DNA from: Draconibacterium sp.
Lineage (GTDB): Bacteria > Bacteroidota > Bacteroidia > Bacteroidales > Prolixibacteraceae
DNA: 36,680 bases
Assembly: GCA_016705335.1 (NCBI GenBank)
Contig: JADIYN010000050.1
Span: forward strand, 1 to 36,680
Direction: 5' to 3'
In this document: positions 1 through 7,413 of the stretch, piece by piece
Layout: each line of letters opens with the position of its first letter
How positions within the stretch are numbered: the first letter of the stretch is position 1
Position numbers and translations under genes: made by a program
The notes under the pieces: generated by a model
Told to the model about the DNA's origin: nothing
The model's database searches: none
Seen by the model: only the letters and a program-made list of their open reading frames with translations

Positions 1-886
1 TAAATCACCTTCGTTAATGTGGCAGTAACTGTTGTTCAATATAACCTGATTTCTTAAAGCTTACACGATAGGTGCCAACAGGGAGTGTTTTACCCATAAA
101 TCCACCTTTTGGCGGCAGTCTTTTCTCAAGTTCGGCTGTGCTGCCGTTGGTTTGGCCTTCAAGTACAAACGATGTACAACGCCCTTAACAGGTTCGCCAT
201 TTTGAGCATCAGTAACTGTACCTTTTGCTGGACAAGTTTGAGTATTTCCTTTGGTTACTATTTTCCGTGCCGAACGGTATCCGTTATAAAAACAGGATCT
301 TTTAACCTGATGATTTCAACTACTGCATCAAGCTTTTCCAAGCGTTATGTCTGCTGTTTAAAGAGTTCAGCCAATTGTTTTGTAGCCTGGCTTCTTGTTG
401 TAATACCCAATCGTGGTGCCGATATTACATTATTAAATGAACTTATATTTATTGCCAAATCTTCCTGGGTGGCTGGTGTAATTCCGTAATCAGTCAATTC
501 CTCTATAATATCCTGTGCCTTATTATAAACTATTTGTACATAATCCCTAAGTTGAAGGTCGGAACTGCGTCGCAAATCAGTTTCAGTGTATTTTACCTCT
601 CCTGCCAGAGTGAGGTTATTGTTTTAAAATGGCATAAGCTGGGTTTCCCGGAGGTGTCGGCACCTAGACGGTCAGGTTATTTCAAATGGATTTTTTGTTG
701 TTGAGTTATTCCACTCAATCCAAGCATTTGTTGCCCACTTACCGAATTAATCAGTGAATTAATTTCGGCAAGATTGGTCAAACTGTTGGTATATGCCAGA
801 AAGTTGTTTACTGAACACGAATTGTTATCACAAAAGCCGCTAACTGTCAGTTGCGTATTCAGATGATTTTCTTGATCGTTTGTCAT
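1..886 (-). pseudogene. Carboxypeptidase-regulatory-like domain protein of unknown function, frameshifted and probably cut by the window edge
   Basis: The reading frame starts at the ATG at 884-886 (MTNDQENHLN) and can be followed leftwards only by changing frame several times. Readable pieces in order are a helical N-terminal part (about 810-690), a second helical part (about 625-345) ending in ATKQLAELFK, a short stretch reading LEKLDAVVEIIRL, and a C-terminal beta-sandwich of the CarboxypepD_reg type (about 235-20) with a GEPVKGV turn, GGF and a PVGTYRVSFKKSGY strand pair. This layout is familiar from Bacteroidota proteins of about 220-250 aa with no assigned function. At least four one-base shifts are needed, and no stop codon shared by the final frames is seen before base 1. 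A good promoter lies upstream. Either a decayed gene or one damaged by consensus errors; the domain call is firm, function unknown. Confidence 0.6.
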
Positions 887-940
887 AGTTGTAGTTTTTG
901 GTTTATTTTTAAGACTTAACACTAATTATAATAACAATAA

Positions 941-970
941 CAAAATTATGATAATAATTTATATATGCAA
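941..970 (-). promoter_or_regulatory. Bacteroidota-type promoter for the gene starting at 886
   Basis: Read on the minus strand, a -7 box TAATTTTG (941-948) fits the Bacteroidota consensus TAnnTTTG, and a -33 TTG (968-970) lies exactly 19 nt upstream. Transcription would start near 934, giving a leader of about 48 nt. This is the best matched promoter in the window. Confidence 0.6.
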
Positions 971-1095
971 TAGTTTATAGCAAAAATATTTGTTGTAAGT
1001 GTTTATAATGAGACTTATAGCTTGATTCCAATGTTTATTTATGAGAACGGTTGTTTATAATTAAAATGATGAATATTATATTTAAATTGGAATTG

Positions 1096-1348
1096 CTTAA
1101 TACTAAATATGATTTGTTTGCAATCAGAATCAATATGATTAATACCAATCAGATTATGATTAACACCAATATGCAAATGCTTAACACCTATATATAAATG
1201 CTTAACTCCAATATACAATTGCTTAATATCAAAATACAAAATGCTAAATAATAAAATGCAAATGCTGAATACCAATATGCAATTGTTTAACACCAATATA
1301 CATATGATAAAATCTAATATGATTATGCTGAATATCAGTATAAAAATG
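1096..1348. repeat. Degenerate 21-bp tandem repeat, 12 units
   Basis: Twelve head-to-tail units, eleven of 21 bp and one of 22 bp. Typical units on the plus strand are CTTAACTCCAATATACAATTG-like, ending in ATG or TTG, with AA at unit positions 4-5 and CCAATAT in the middle most conserved. Because 21 is divisible by three, both strands give heptad-periodic translations (for example repeated KHLYIGV on the minus strand), but the plus-strand frame has an in-frame TAA and the 22-bp unit breaks phase, so I treat it as non-coding. The surrounding 887-1680 stretch otherwise holds no gene. Confidence 0.75.
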
Positions 1349-1385
1349 TTCGCTATAATTTACAAAGCGGATAGTCCTTTTCCTG

Positions 1386-1457
1386 CCCTCGTTTGCAACG
1401 AGGGGTAGCTAGTTTGAGTTTGTAACTCATTCTTTTTTTGTCGGATTCATATATCCG
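1386..1457 (+). repeat. REP-like element, left member of an inverted pair
   Basis: A perfect palindrome, CCCTCGTT/AACGAGGG with a 3-nt loop (1386-1404), is followed 11 nt later by a small hairpin GAGTT-TGT-AACTC (1416-1428) and then CGGAT/ATCCG (1442-1457). This compact run of hairpins resembles REP sequences mobilised by REP-associated tyrosine transposases; no transposase is in the window. Confidence 0.6.
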
Positions 1458-1528
1458 CGTTCCCATTAAAAATTACATTTAAAATAGCATTAAACAGGAT
1501 ATAATTGTTTTTACTTTGAATATATTCT

Positions 1529-1607
1529 GCATTATAAATGCGAAACAGCCAACCCCTCGTTGCAAACGAGGGGAAGTACCAGTTTACCAATAATAGTTGC
1601 AACGAGG
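1529..1607 (-). repeat. REP-like element, right member of an inverted pair
   Basis: Mirror image of the element at 1386. The same palindrome (CCCCTCGTT/AACGAGGGG, 1553-1573) is joined, again after 11 nt, to a second hairpin GCATT-ATA-AATGC (1529-1541). The second hairpin keeps the 5-3-5 architecture of its partner while its bases differ on both arms. A further half-palindrome, TTGCAACGAGGG, ends near 1607. Confidence 0.55.
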
Positions 1608-1627
1608 GAAACAATAAGTTAAAATAA

Positions 1628-1677
1628 GAGCCGCTCCCCGTTACCGGAAAGCGGCTCATTTTGTTCTTTTTTTTACC
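1628..1677. terminator. Terminator-like hairpin downstream of gnd
   Basis: An 8-bp perfect stem, GAGCCGCT (1628-1635) with AGCGGCTC (1650-1657), sits 50 nt past the gnd stop. The strongest T run (eight T) follows it on the plus strand, while leftward gnd transcripts would meet a weaker U-rich tail (TTATTTTAACTTATTG). It may act in both directions. Confidence 0.5.
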
Positions 1678-1707
1678 CCTCACCTGTGGGGAGGCAGGGG
1701 GCTGTCT

Positions 1708-3162
1708 TTAAACCGAATAAGTCGATGACGAAGTATTTCCACCTCTTCCTGTCCAGTTGGTGTGGAAGAACTCTCCACGTGGTTTGTCGGTTCTTTCGTA
1801 GGTGTGCGCGCCGAAATAATCACGCTGCGCCTGTAACAGGTTGGCAGGTAAACGTTCGCTGCGGAACCCGTCGAAATAGCAAAGCGCCGAAGTTAATGCC
1901 GGAACCGGAATTCCATTCTCCAAAGCCGTTGCACAAATTCTTCTCCAGCCTGCCTGTGCTTTTTCCACCAAATCTTTAAAATAAGGATCGAGCAGCAGGT
2001 TTGCCAAATCCGGGTTTTTGTCGAAGGCTTTTTTAATGTCGCCTAAAAATACCGAGCGGATGATACAACCTCCGCGCCACATAAGCGCGATGCCGCCGTA
2101 GTTAAGGTTCCAGCCGTATTCTTTGGCGGCTTCCATCATCAGGTTGTAGCCCTGCGCGTATGATATTAATTTGGCGCCCAGTACAGCGCTTTCAATATCA
2201 TCGATAAACTGTTTTTTGTCGCCTTTGAATTCAGCTTTTGGTCCATTCAGCATTTTAGAAGCCTGAACCCGTAAATCTTTTTGTGCCGACAGACAACGTG
2301 CAAATACCGATTCGCCAATCAAAGTTAACGGAATACCGAGATCGAGTGCAGAAACGCCAGTCCATTTCCCGGTTCCTTTTTGTCCGGCTGTATCAAGAAT
2401 GAAATCTACTGTTTCTTCGCCGTTTTCGTCTTTGAAACCCAGAATATCGCGTGTGATTTCAATCAAATAACTGTCGAGAATGCCGGTGTTCCATTTCTTG
2501 AAAACCTCGTGCATTTCGGTGTTGTTCATCCCGATTAGGTCTTTCATCAACTGGTAGGCTTCGTTGATAATCTGCATGTCACCGTACTCAATTCCGTTGT
2601 GCACCATTTTCACAAAGTGACCGGCACCACCTTCGCCAACCCAGTCGCAACAAGGTGTGCCATCTTCAACCTTTGCCGAAATAGCCTGGAAAATTTCTTT
2701 CACTGCAGGCCATGCAGCGGGTGAACCTCCGGGCATGATTGACGGTCCTAGCAATGCGCCTTCTTCACCACCCGAAACACCTGTGCCGATGTAAAGGAAT
2801 CCTTTGCTTTCAACATATTTTGCCCTGCGAATTGTGTCGGGGAAATGTGAGTTTCCGCCATCGATAATGATGTCACCTGGCTCAAGGTGTGGCATAATCA
2901 GTTCAATAAAGTCGTCAACCGGTTTGCCTGCTTTAACAAGCATCATTACTTTACGCGGTTTTTCGAGCGAGGCGCAAAGTTCCTCAATTGAATGTGCGCC
3001 GATAAAATTCTTTCCTTTGCCACGGGCATTCATAAACTCGTCAACTTTCGAAACAGTGCGGTTAAATACTCCCACTGTGAACCCTTTGCTTTCCATGTTT
3101 AGCACAAGGTTTTCGCCCATTACGGCGAGGCCGATGAGGCCAATGTCTGCTAATTTTTTCAT
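1708..3162 (-). CDS. gnd: 6-phosphogluconate dehydrogenase (decarboxylating)
   Basis: Oxidises 6-phosphogluconate to ribulose 5-phosphate and CO2 with reduction of NAD(P)+, in the cytosol, in the oxidative pentose phosphate branch. The 484-residue product has the usual length of the long enzyme. It shows the N-terminal Rossmann motif GLAVMG (11-16), the substrate loop VSGGEEGA (129-136) and the catalytic region GHFVKMVHNGIEYGDM with Lys185 and Glu192, plus the KGTGKWT segment and a Ser/Thr-rich tail. It is the last gene of the leftward sugar-acid run and is separated from pdxB by a palindromic repeat, so it may be co-transcribed with it. Not interrupted. Whether NAD or NADP is used cannot be read with confidence. 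Confidence 0.96.
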   Translation of the reverse strand: MKKLADIGLIGLAVMGENLVLNMESKGFTVGVFNRTVSKVDEFMNARGKGKNFIGAHSIEELCASLEKPRKVMMLVKAGKPVDDFIELIMPHLEPGDIIIDGGNSHFPDTIRRAKYVESKGFLYIGTGVSGGEEGALLGPSIMPGGSPAAWPAVKEIFQAISAKVEDGTPCCDWVGEGGAGHFVKMVHNGIEYGDMQIINEAYQLMKDLIGMNNTEMHEVFKKWNTGILDSYLIEITRDILGFKDENGEETVDFILDTAGQKGTGKWTGVSALDLGIPLTLIGESVFARCLSAQKDLRVQASKMLNGPKAEFKGDKKQFIDDIESAVLGAKLISYAQGYNLMMEAAKEYGWNLNYGGIALMWRGGCIIRSVFLGDIKKAFDKNPDLANLLLDPYFKDLVEKAQAGWRRICATALENGIPVPALTSALCYFDGFRSERLPANLLQAQRDYFGAHTYERTDKPRGEFFHTNWTGRGGNTSSSTYSV

Positions 3163-3193
3163 AATTATCTGTTATTAATGTTTATTTCGTTTG

Positions 3194-3252
3194 AACCACA
3201 TAGGCACATAGGGCACAATAGATTCTATGTGTTCTATGTGCCTGTTGTGGTT
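3194..3252. repeat. Palindromic intergenic repeat, family A (full copy)
   Basis: Left arm AACCACATAGGCACATAG (3194-3211) pairs with right arm CTATGTGCCTGTTGTGGTT (3234-3252), with an additional internal CTATGTG. It fills most of the gap between pdxB and gnd. A half copy lies at 4394-4422. Confidence 0.75.
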
Positions 3253-3255
3253 TTA

Positions 3256-4383
3256 TTATTCTTTAATCTTATATCCAAGTTTCTCCAATTTCTCCAAAGT
3301 TTCTGTTTCTACATTCTTTGCTTTTATTGTGAATGAATCGAATTCGCGGCGTACCGGATAATCGCCACGTAGTTTTTCAAAATTCTTTGGTTCTTTCCGC
3401 AAAAGTTCATCATCATTTTCAATGGCATAAGTCGATAAAATTGCCTCGGCCAGAATTGAATATTCACGCCTCTGGTTTCCATCAATTTCAATTACGGGAT
3501 TCTCAGGCGGTTCAACTTCTGAGGGTTGCCAGTCATCAAGTCCCAGTTTAAAAAATTTGCTTACAGCTTGAACACTCATTTTTGTTCCGTTTGCTTTTCC
3601 ATCTTTCGAGTAACCTGCAATGTGTGGGGTTCCATATTCAGCAAGTTTCAGTAATTCCGGATTAATTGCCGGTTCATTTTCCCAGCAGTCGGCTATCAAT
3701 CCCGAAATGTTTCCTGATTTTAATGTGTTTAAAACGTCTTCTGAATTAAAAACTTCTCCGCGGCATGAATTAATAATCAAAGGTTTCTTTCTGAGGTTTA
3801 GCAGAAATTCTTTGTTTACCATGTGAAATGTAGTATCCAATCCTGAAACTTTTAAGGGCACATGAAACGTGATGATATCAGCTTCTTCCTGGATTGTTTT
3901 CAACAGAACAAATTTGCCCGAACCTTCAGCTCTTTCACGGGGTGGGTCATTCAGCAACACTTTCATCCCAATTGTTTCGCAGGTTTTTGCAACCCTTGAA
4001 CCAACCTGACCTACTCCCACAATTCCAATAGTCTTTCCGGCCAGATCGGTTCTTTTTCGCATCGACCATGAAAAGAGGGCAGAGGAAATGTACTGATTTA
4101 CGCTTTCGGCATTGCAACCGGGCGCGTTTGTCCATTCGATTCCTGCCTGTCTGCAATATTCAGTATCGATATGATCAAAACCGATTGTTGCTGTTGCAAT
4201 GAATTTAACAGAAGATCCTTTTAAAAGACTTTCGTTGCAAATGGTTCGGGTTCGGGTAATAATCGCATCAGCGTCTTTCACTACTTCGGGTGTTGTTTTG
4301 TTGCCGGGCAAATAAACAACTTCGGCTACTTTTTCAAAAGCACCGTGGATGTAAGGTATTTTATCGTCAATTATAATCTTCAT
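3256..4383 (-). CDS. pdxB: Erythronate-4-phosphate dehydrogenase
   Basis: Oxidises 4-phosphoerythronate to the 2-oxo acid in the DXP-dependent pyridoxal phosphate pathway. The 375-residue protein is full length for PdxB. It has the D-2-hydroxyacid dehydrogenase fold with nucleotide motif GVGQVGSR (123-130), and the catalytic triad is visible as Arg208 (NSCRGE), Glu237 (WENEP) and His254 (PHIAGYS). The C-terminal dimerisation extension typical of PdxB rather than SerA is present (about 285-375). It lies between gnd and a Gfo/Idh oxidoreductase, with family A repeats on both sides. PLP made here would serve enzymes such as the aminotransferase and glycogen phosphorylase in this window, but no functional link is implied. 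Confidence 0.93.
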   Translation of the reverse strand: MKIIIDDKIPYIHGAFEKVAEVVYLPGNKTTPEVVKDADAIITRTRTICNESLLKGSSVKFIATATIGFDHIDTEYCRQAGIEWTNAPGCNAESVNQYISSALFSWSMRKRTDLAGKTIGIVGVGQVGSRVAKTCETIGMKVLLNDPPRERAEGSGKFVLLKTIQEEADIITFHVPLKVSGLDTTFHMVNKEFLLNLRKKPLIINSCRGEVFNSEDVLNTLKSGNISGLIADCWENEPAINPELLKLAEYGTPHIAGYSKDGKANGTKMSVQAVSKFFKLGLDDWQPSEVEPPENPVIEIDGNQRREYSILAEAILSTYAIENDDELLRKEPKNFEKLRGDYPVRREFDSFTIKAKNVETETLEKLEKLGYKIKE

Positions 4384-4393
4384 AAGTGTTTAT

Positions 4394-4422
4394 CTATTGT
4401 GTTCTATGTGCCTATTGTGGTT
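4394..4422. repeat. Palindromic intergenic repeat, family A (half copy)
   Basis: The stretch reading TTCTATGTGCCTATTGTGGT repeats the right arm of the element at 3194-3252. It overlaps the 3' end of the Gfo/Idh gene and supplies its last codons (Glu-Pro-Gln) and the TAG stop (4412-4414). Confidence 0.7.
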
Positions 4423-5476
4423 CAGAATTATAATAATCTTTCACTATTTCCCCCAATACCCAACTGGTTCTGGCTGCAGAAACACCAGTACTTACACAAT
4501 TACCTATCCCCCGCAATTCATCAACTATTTGTTTTACCAGATTTTGCTGAATATGTTCCGGATTGGTAAATTCAAGTTCAGTATTACCTTTTTTTGTATA
4601 GACATTTACTTTTCCATGCGTAAAAGTGGGAATCACAATTCTACCTTCTTCGCCAATAATTTCAATTTCATCGGTAAACTGGTTTTTGTCAACAACAAAG
4701 CACCAGCTTCCTGTTCCAATTACTCCCGATTCATGTTTCCATGTTCCCGAAACAGTATCTTCAGCAGGGTACAATCTTCCCAGATTGGAAGCAACTCCGT
4801 TTACATTTGTTATCGGACCAAATACATAATCAAGATAGTCGAACTGGTGCGAAGCCAAATCATAAAAATGACCTGCACCACTTATTTCGGGAAATACATG
4901 CCAGCTCATTTGTTCGGGTGTTTTCCCCGTTCGCCTGCAGCTTTATACAATTTTATATTTACCATCAACGGTTTACCAATTGTACCATCCCAAATCAATT
5001 CCTTCACTTTCAGAAATGCGGGAAGTGTACGTCTGTAATAAGCAACCCAAACAGGCATTCCGGTTTCTTCAGAAACTTTGAGTATTTCGGTACATTCGGC
5101 ATAGCTTTTTGCAATAGGTTTTTCAATATATACAGGTTTTCCGGCACGCATAACTTCGATAGCATATTTTGCATGAGAATCGGGTGGGGTAGCCACATAA
5201 ACAGCATCCACATCCGGGTCGTTTATCAATTCCGATGCATCAGAATACCATTTTTTAACGTTATGTCTTTTTGCAAAACCGGCGGCTTTTTCTGCATCGC
5301 GTCGCATAACGGCAACCAATTCAGAATGCTCAGTTTTATAAAAGGCCGGACCGCTTTTCACTTCGGTAACGTTTCCAACCCCAATTATTCCCCAACGGAT
5401 AGCCCCCTCTAACTCCCCAGAAAAGCTCCCCGAAGGAGGGGCCCATGATCTGTGTCCTATCTACAATTTTCTTCAT
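4412..5476 (-). pseudogene. Gfo/Idh/MocA-family oxidoreductase, split by a one-base deletion and carrying a repeat at its start
   Basis: NAD(P)-dependent sugar or polyol dehydrogenase family. The N-terminal Rossmann strand reads RWGIIGVGNVTEVKSGPAF (from 5397), followed by VYVATPPDSHAKYA and the EKP catalytic-lysine motif (YIEKPIAKSY). The C-terminal half begins MSWHVFPEISGAGHFYDLASHQFD. The halves join if the T4 run at 4921-4924 had five bases. The probable original start, ATG AAG AAA AT (5466-5476), is separated from the ATC CGT TGG codons by 65 nt of GC-rich repeat; other copies of that repeat have one C fewer at 5403-5407, which would restore an open frame. Substrate unknown; context suggests a sugar acid or a derived polyol. 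Probably a real gene with consensus errors, but decay is possible. Confidence 0.75.
5401..5465. repeat. GC-rich palindromic repeat, family B, inside the 5' end of the Gfo/Idh gene
   Basis: Contains CCCCTCTAACTCCCC and the partner GGAGCTTTTC-type arm on the other strand, like the copies at 5561-5626 and 8494-8617. It lies exactly between sequences that together would spell the gene start Met-Lys-Lys-Ile-Arg-Trp-Gly, with AT present at both edges as a possible 2-bp target duplication. Confidence 0.6.
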
Positions 5477-5560
5477 ATAAAATTCTTAAAAACAAAAAAT
5501 GATGGCAGGTTTTAATAAAAACTTCTATTCTTCTGACTATCTCAATTTTTTTTCAGTTAA

Positions 5561-5626
5561 AGTCTCCACTTTGGGGAGATTTAGAGGGGCCTCAACTCCT
5601 CCACTTCGGGGAGGTTGGGAGGGGCT
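5561..5626. repeat. Two family B palindromic repeats between larA-like and Gfo/Idh genes
   Basis: The first copy has CTCC/GGGGAG arms (5561-5590); the second has AACTCCTCC/GGGGAGGTT arms (5595-5617) and ends GGGAGGGGC against the stop codon of the LarA-like gene. Orientation is opposite to the copy at 5401. The rest of the gap (5477-5560) is AT-rich with no other feature seen. Confidence 0.7.
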
Positions 5627-6913
5627 TTAATACTCAAACCTATCCTTAAAAGCCCATAAACCCAGCGCAGGATTTGAGATGTAGAAGATTTCTTCCCCGT
5701 CGGGCATAATATTAAATCCTTCCTTTAATTTCCCGGGATTGTATTTTGCAGTTATTTCATCATAATCGGCCCAAATAAATCCCACGCTTTCAATTTCCTG
5801 TTGTGTGAGGTTTTTTTCTCCTTTTCCCGGGCAATACGTAATACTGAACCGCCCCTCAGAAGAGCCATGAATTAAATGAGCTGCAGCGCCCAGGTTGTTT
5901 CGCAGGTCTTCGTTTTCCTCAACAAGTTTTAAAGTACGCGGTGTTCCGAAATAGCCGTATTTTCTGATGAGTTTGTCAATTTGTTTGTCTTCGCCAAATT
6001 CAATAAGGGCAGGTGCAAGAACAATTAATTCCCCATCATCAGCAAGCGCCATGCGTGTGCGGTAAACACTTTTATTACCCAGCCAGGTACTTTTAAATTC
6101 CGATGGATCGAGCCAAACGACAACTTTTTTTAAAGGTTTTTCCACCATCTCGAAATTTACAAGTAATGAAAGTTTCGCAGCTTTGTCGAACACACTGAAA
6201 TCATCGCCGATAAACAGACCGTAGGTTTGCAGTTTTCCCTGTTTATTCAATCCTACAACCGTTTGCACATAGACAATTGGCATGTGATTGGAAAAATTTT
6301 CGGAGGCGTAATTGAATATTTTGCGTACAGGTGTATCAGCGCGTCCCATCATTTTTTCCATTCCATAGGCAGCGCCAATGAAATGACTTTTATTGATTCC
6401 TTCGGCACCACCGGTTCCTACAAATATGTTTTTGTTGTAGTTTGCCATTCCCACTACTTCGTGCGGTACAACCTGACCGATAGAAAGAATCAGGTCGAAA
6501 CCACCTTCAACAAGAAATTTATTAACCTGTGCAGGCCATGAATAATCGACAGCACCTTCTGAAACTTCATTTACAAATTCACCGGGAACCGTTCCCAAAG
6601 TTACAACGTCATTCCGCCAGTCGTGGTCGCGAAACAAATGTCGGGGAGTTTTGCCAAACATGTGGTGAATCTGGCTGTCTGTCATTGGTGTGTGCGTTCC
6701 CAAAGCAGGTAAAATATCAGTAAGTTTTTCACCAAAATATTCCCATGTCATTTCAGTCAATTCCCCTGAACGGCTTGGCAAACGCGTATAATCAGGCGGA
6801 ATTGCAAGTACTTTTTGTTTTACTCCCAACTTTTCAAAAGCTTCAAACAATCCCTTTTTTAAATCATCAGCAGAGAAGCTTGTATCTGTGGAACCTTTTT
6901 CGTAATAAATCAT
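5627..6913 (-). CDS. LarA-like (lactate racemase domain, DUF2088) 2-hydroxyacid racemase/epimerase
   Basis: Belongs to the LarA family, whose founding member racemises lactate with a nickel-pincer nucleotide cofactor. Recent family work has found members acting on malate, phenyllactate and sugar acids such as D-gluconate; this is family knowledge, not shown here. The 428-residue protein has ALGTHTPM (70-77), matching the His-containing motif of LarA, a second candidate catalytic histidine in VVPHEVVG (His151), and a GGAEGINKSH segment (168-176) where the cofactor-binding lysine is expected. Neighbours are KdgK, a mannonate-oxidoreductase-like SDR and a LacI regulator, so I infer a sugar-acid 2-epimerase, possibly gluconate/mannonate. 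No lar cofactor-synthesis genes (larB, larC, larE) are in the window. The frame is intact. Confidence 0.8.
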   Translation of the reverse strand: MIYYEKGSTDTSFSADDLKKGLFEAFEKLGVKQKVLAIPPDYTRLPSRSGELTEMTWEYFGEKLTDILPALGTHTPMTDSQIHHMFGKTPRHLFRDHDWRNDVVTLGTVPGEFVNEVSEGAVDYSWPAQVNKFLVEGGFDLILSIGQVVPHEVVGMANYNKNIFVGTGGAEGINKSHFIGAAYGMEKMMGRADTPVRKIFNYASENFSNHMPIVYVQTVVGLNKQGKLQTYGLFIGDDFSVFDKAAKLSLLVNFEMVEKPLKKVVVWLDPSEFKSTWLGNKSVYRTRMALADDGELIVLAPALIEFGEDKQIDKLIRKYGYFGTPRTLKLVEENEDLRNNLGAAAHLIHGSSEGRFSITYCPGKGEKNLTQQEIESVGFIWADYDEITAKYNPGKLKEGFNIMPDGEEIFYISNPALGLWAFKDRFEY

Positions 6914-6928
6914 AATTTAAAGTTTTTT

Positions 6929-6955
6929 AGTGGCAGAATGTAGTAGGCAGTTTTT
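6929..6955 (-). repeat. Left inverted arm of a heptamer repeat flanking the four-helix-bundle gene
   Basis: On the minus strand, triplets ACT/TCT recur with spacings of 7, 7 and 6 nt, beginning ACTGCCTACT (6942-6951). The same 10-mer and the same 7-7-6 spacing are found in the opposite orientation at 7380-7400. Confidence 0.6.
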
Positions 6956-6985
6956 ACATAAAAATCAAAAAATTCAACCAAAATT

Positions 6986-7366
6986 TCAATGTTCAGAATT
7001 TCGTGGAATAAATTTCTCAGGATTATCCGCCATGCTACTTAACATTCTACCAATTTCATTATATAAATTTACATTTTTTCATGCGTTTCCTTATTTATAT
7101 AATCCGATGAAAGTGCAAAATCCAGCCAGATTGAAGTTTCAGTTGCTTCTCCGTCTGCATCTGTTACTTTCAGTGAAAAATATTTCGGATATTTTCTTTT
7201 TCTATAGCCCTCTCCAATGCAGGTGCAAACAGATCTGGATGATCTTTTATCTGATCTGTAAGTGAATATTTCTCGTCATTCGAAATGTCCTTGTTATTTT
7301 AAATATCTCGGTTGCCGCATGAAAAGCTAACTGATATACCTTTAAACTTTTAAATCCCTGATTCAT
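6986..7366 (-). pseudogene. Four-helix-bundle protein (23S rRNA intervening-sequence / S23 family), frameshifted
   Basis: Not a single open frame. Starting from the ATG at 7364-7366 it reads NQGFKSLKVYQLAFHAATE, then in other frames YSLTDQIK, RSSRSVCTCIGEGYRKRKYP, KVTDADGEATETSIWLDFAL, INKETHEK and NEIGRMLSSMADNPEKFIPR, ending at a TGA (6986-6988). These blocks match, in order and spacing, the family of about 120-aa S23/IVS proteins common in Bacteroidota, which are relatives of the Avd protein of diversity-generating retroelements. Three one-base deletions (near 7281, 7244-7247 and 7071) account for the breaks. Molecular role is not established for most stand-alone members. The gene sits inside the sugar-acid run and is bracketed by inverted heptamer repeats. 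Decay and consensus error are both possible. Confidence 0.8.
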
Positions 7367-7379
7367 TTCTGAAGTGTTT

Positions 7380-7413
7380 ACTGCCTACTCACCACTGCTA
7401 CTGTTTACTATCT
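7380..7413 (+). repeat. Right inverted arm of a heptamer repeat flanking the four-helix-bundle gene
   Basis: ACT recurs at 7380, 7387, 7394, 7400 and 7407 (spacings 7, 7, 6, 7). The first ten bases, ACTGCCTACT, are the exact reverse complement of 6942-6951. It runs into the stop codon of the KdgK gene. Confidence 0.6.

Noticed and set aside
1039..1296. Open frame on the minus strand with KHLYIGV heptads
   Set aside because: The period comes from the 21-bp repeat itself, the composition is low-complexity, and no promoter or family match is seen.
1096..1348. CRISPR-like regular array
   Set aside because: Units are directly adjacent with no unique spacers, and no cas gene is present; it is a tandem minisatellite.
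3333..3551. Small plus-strand open frames within pdxB and other minus-strand genes
   Set aside because: They overlap well-supported enzymes in antisense and show no domain or start signals.
4397..5412. Long plus-strand open frames opposite the Gfo/Idh gene
   Set aside because: They are antisense shadows; the minus strand carries clear dehydrogenase motifs.
6986..7366. Diversity-generating retroelement accessory gene (Avd)
   Set aside because: The S23 fold is related to Avd, but no reverse transcriptase, template repeat or variable repeat is visible.
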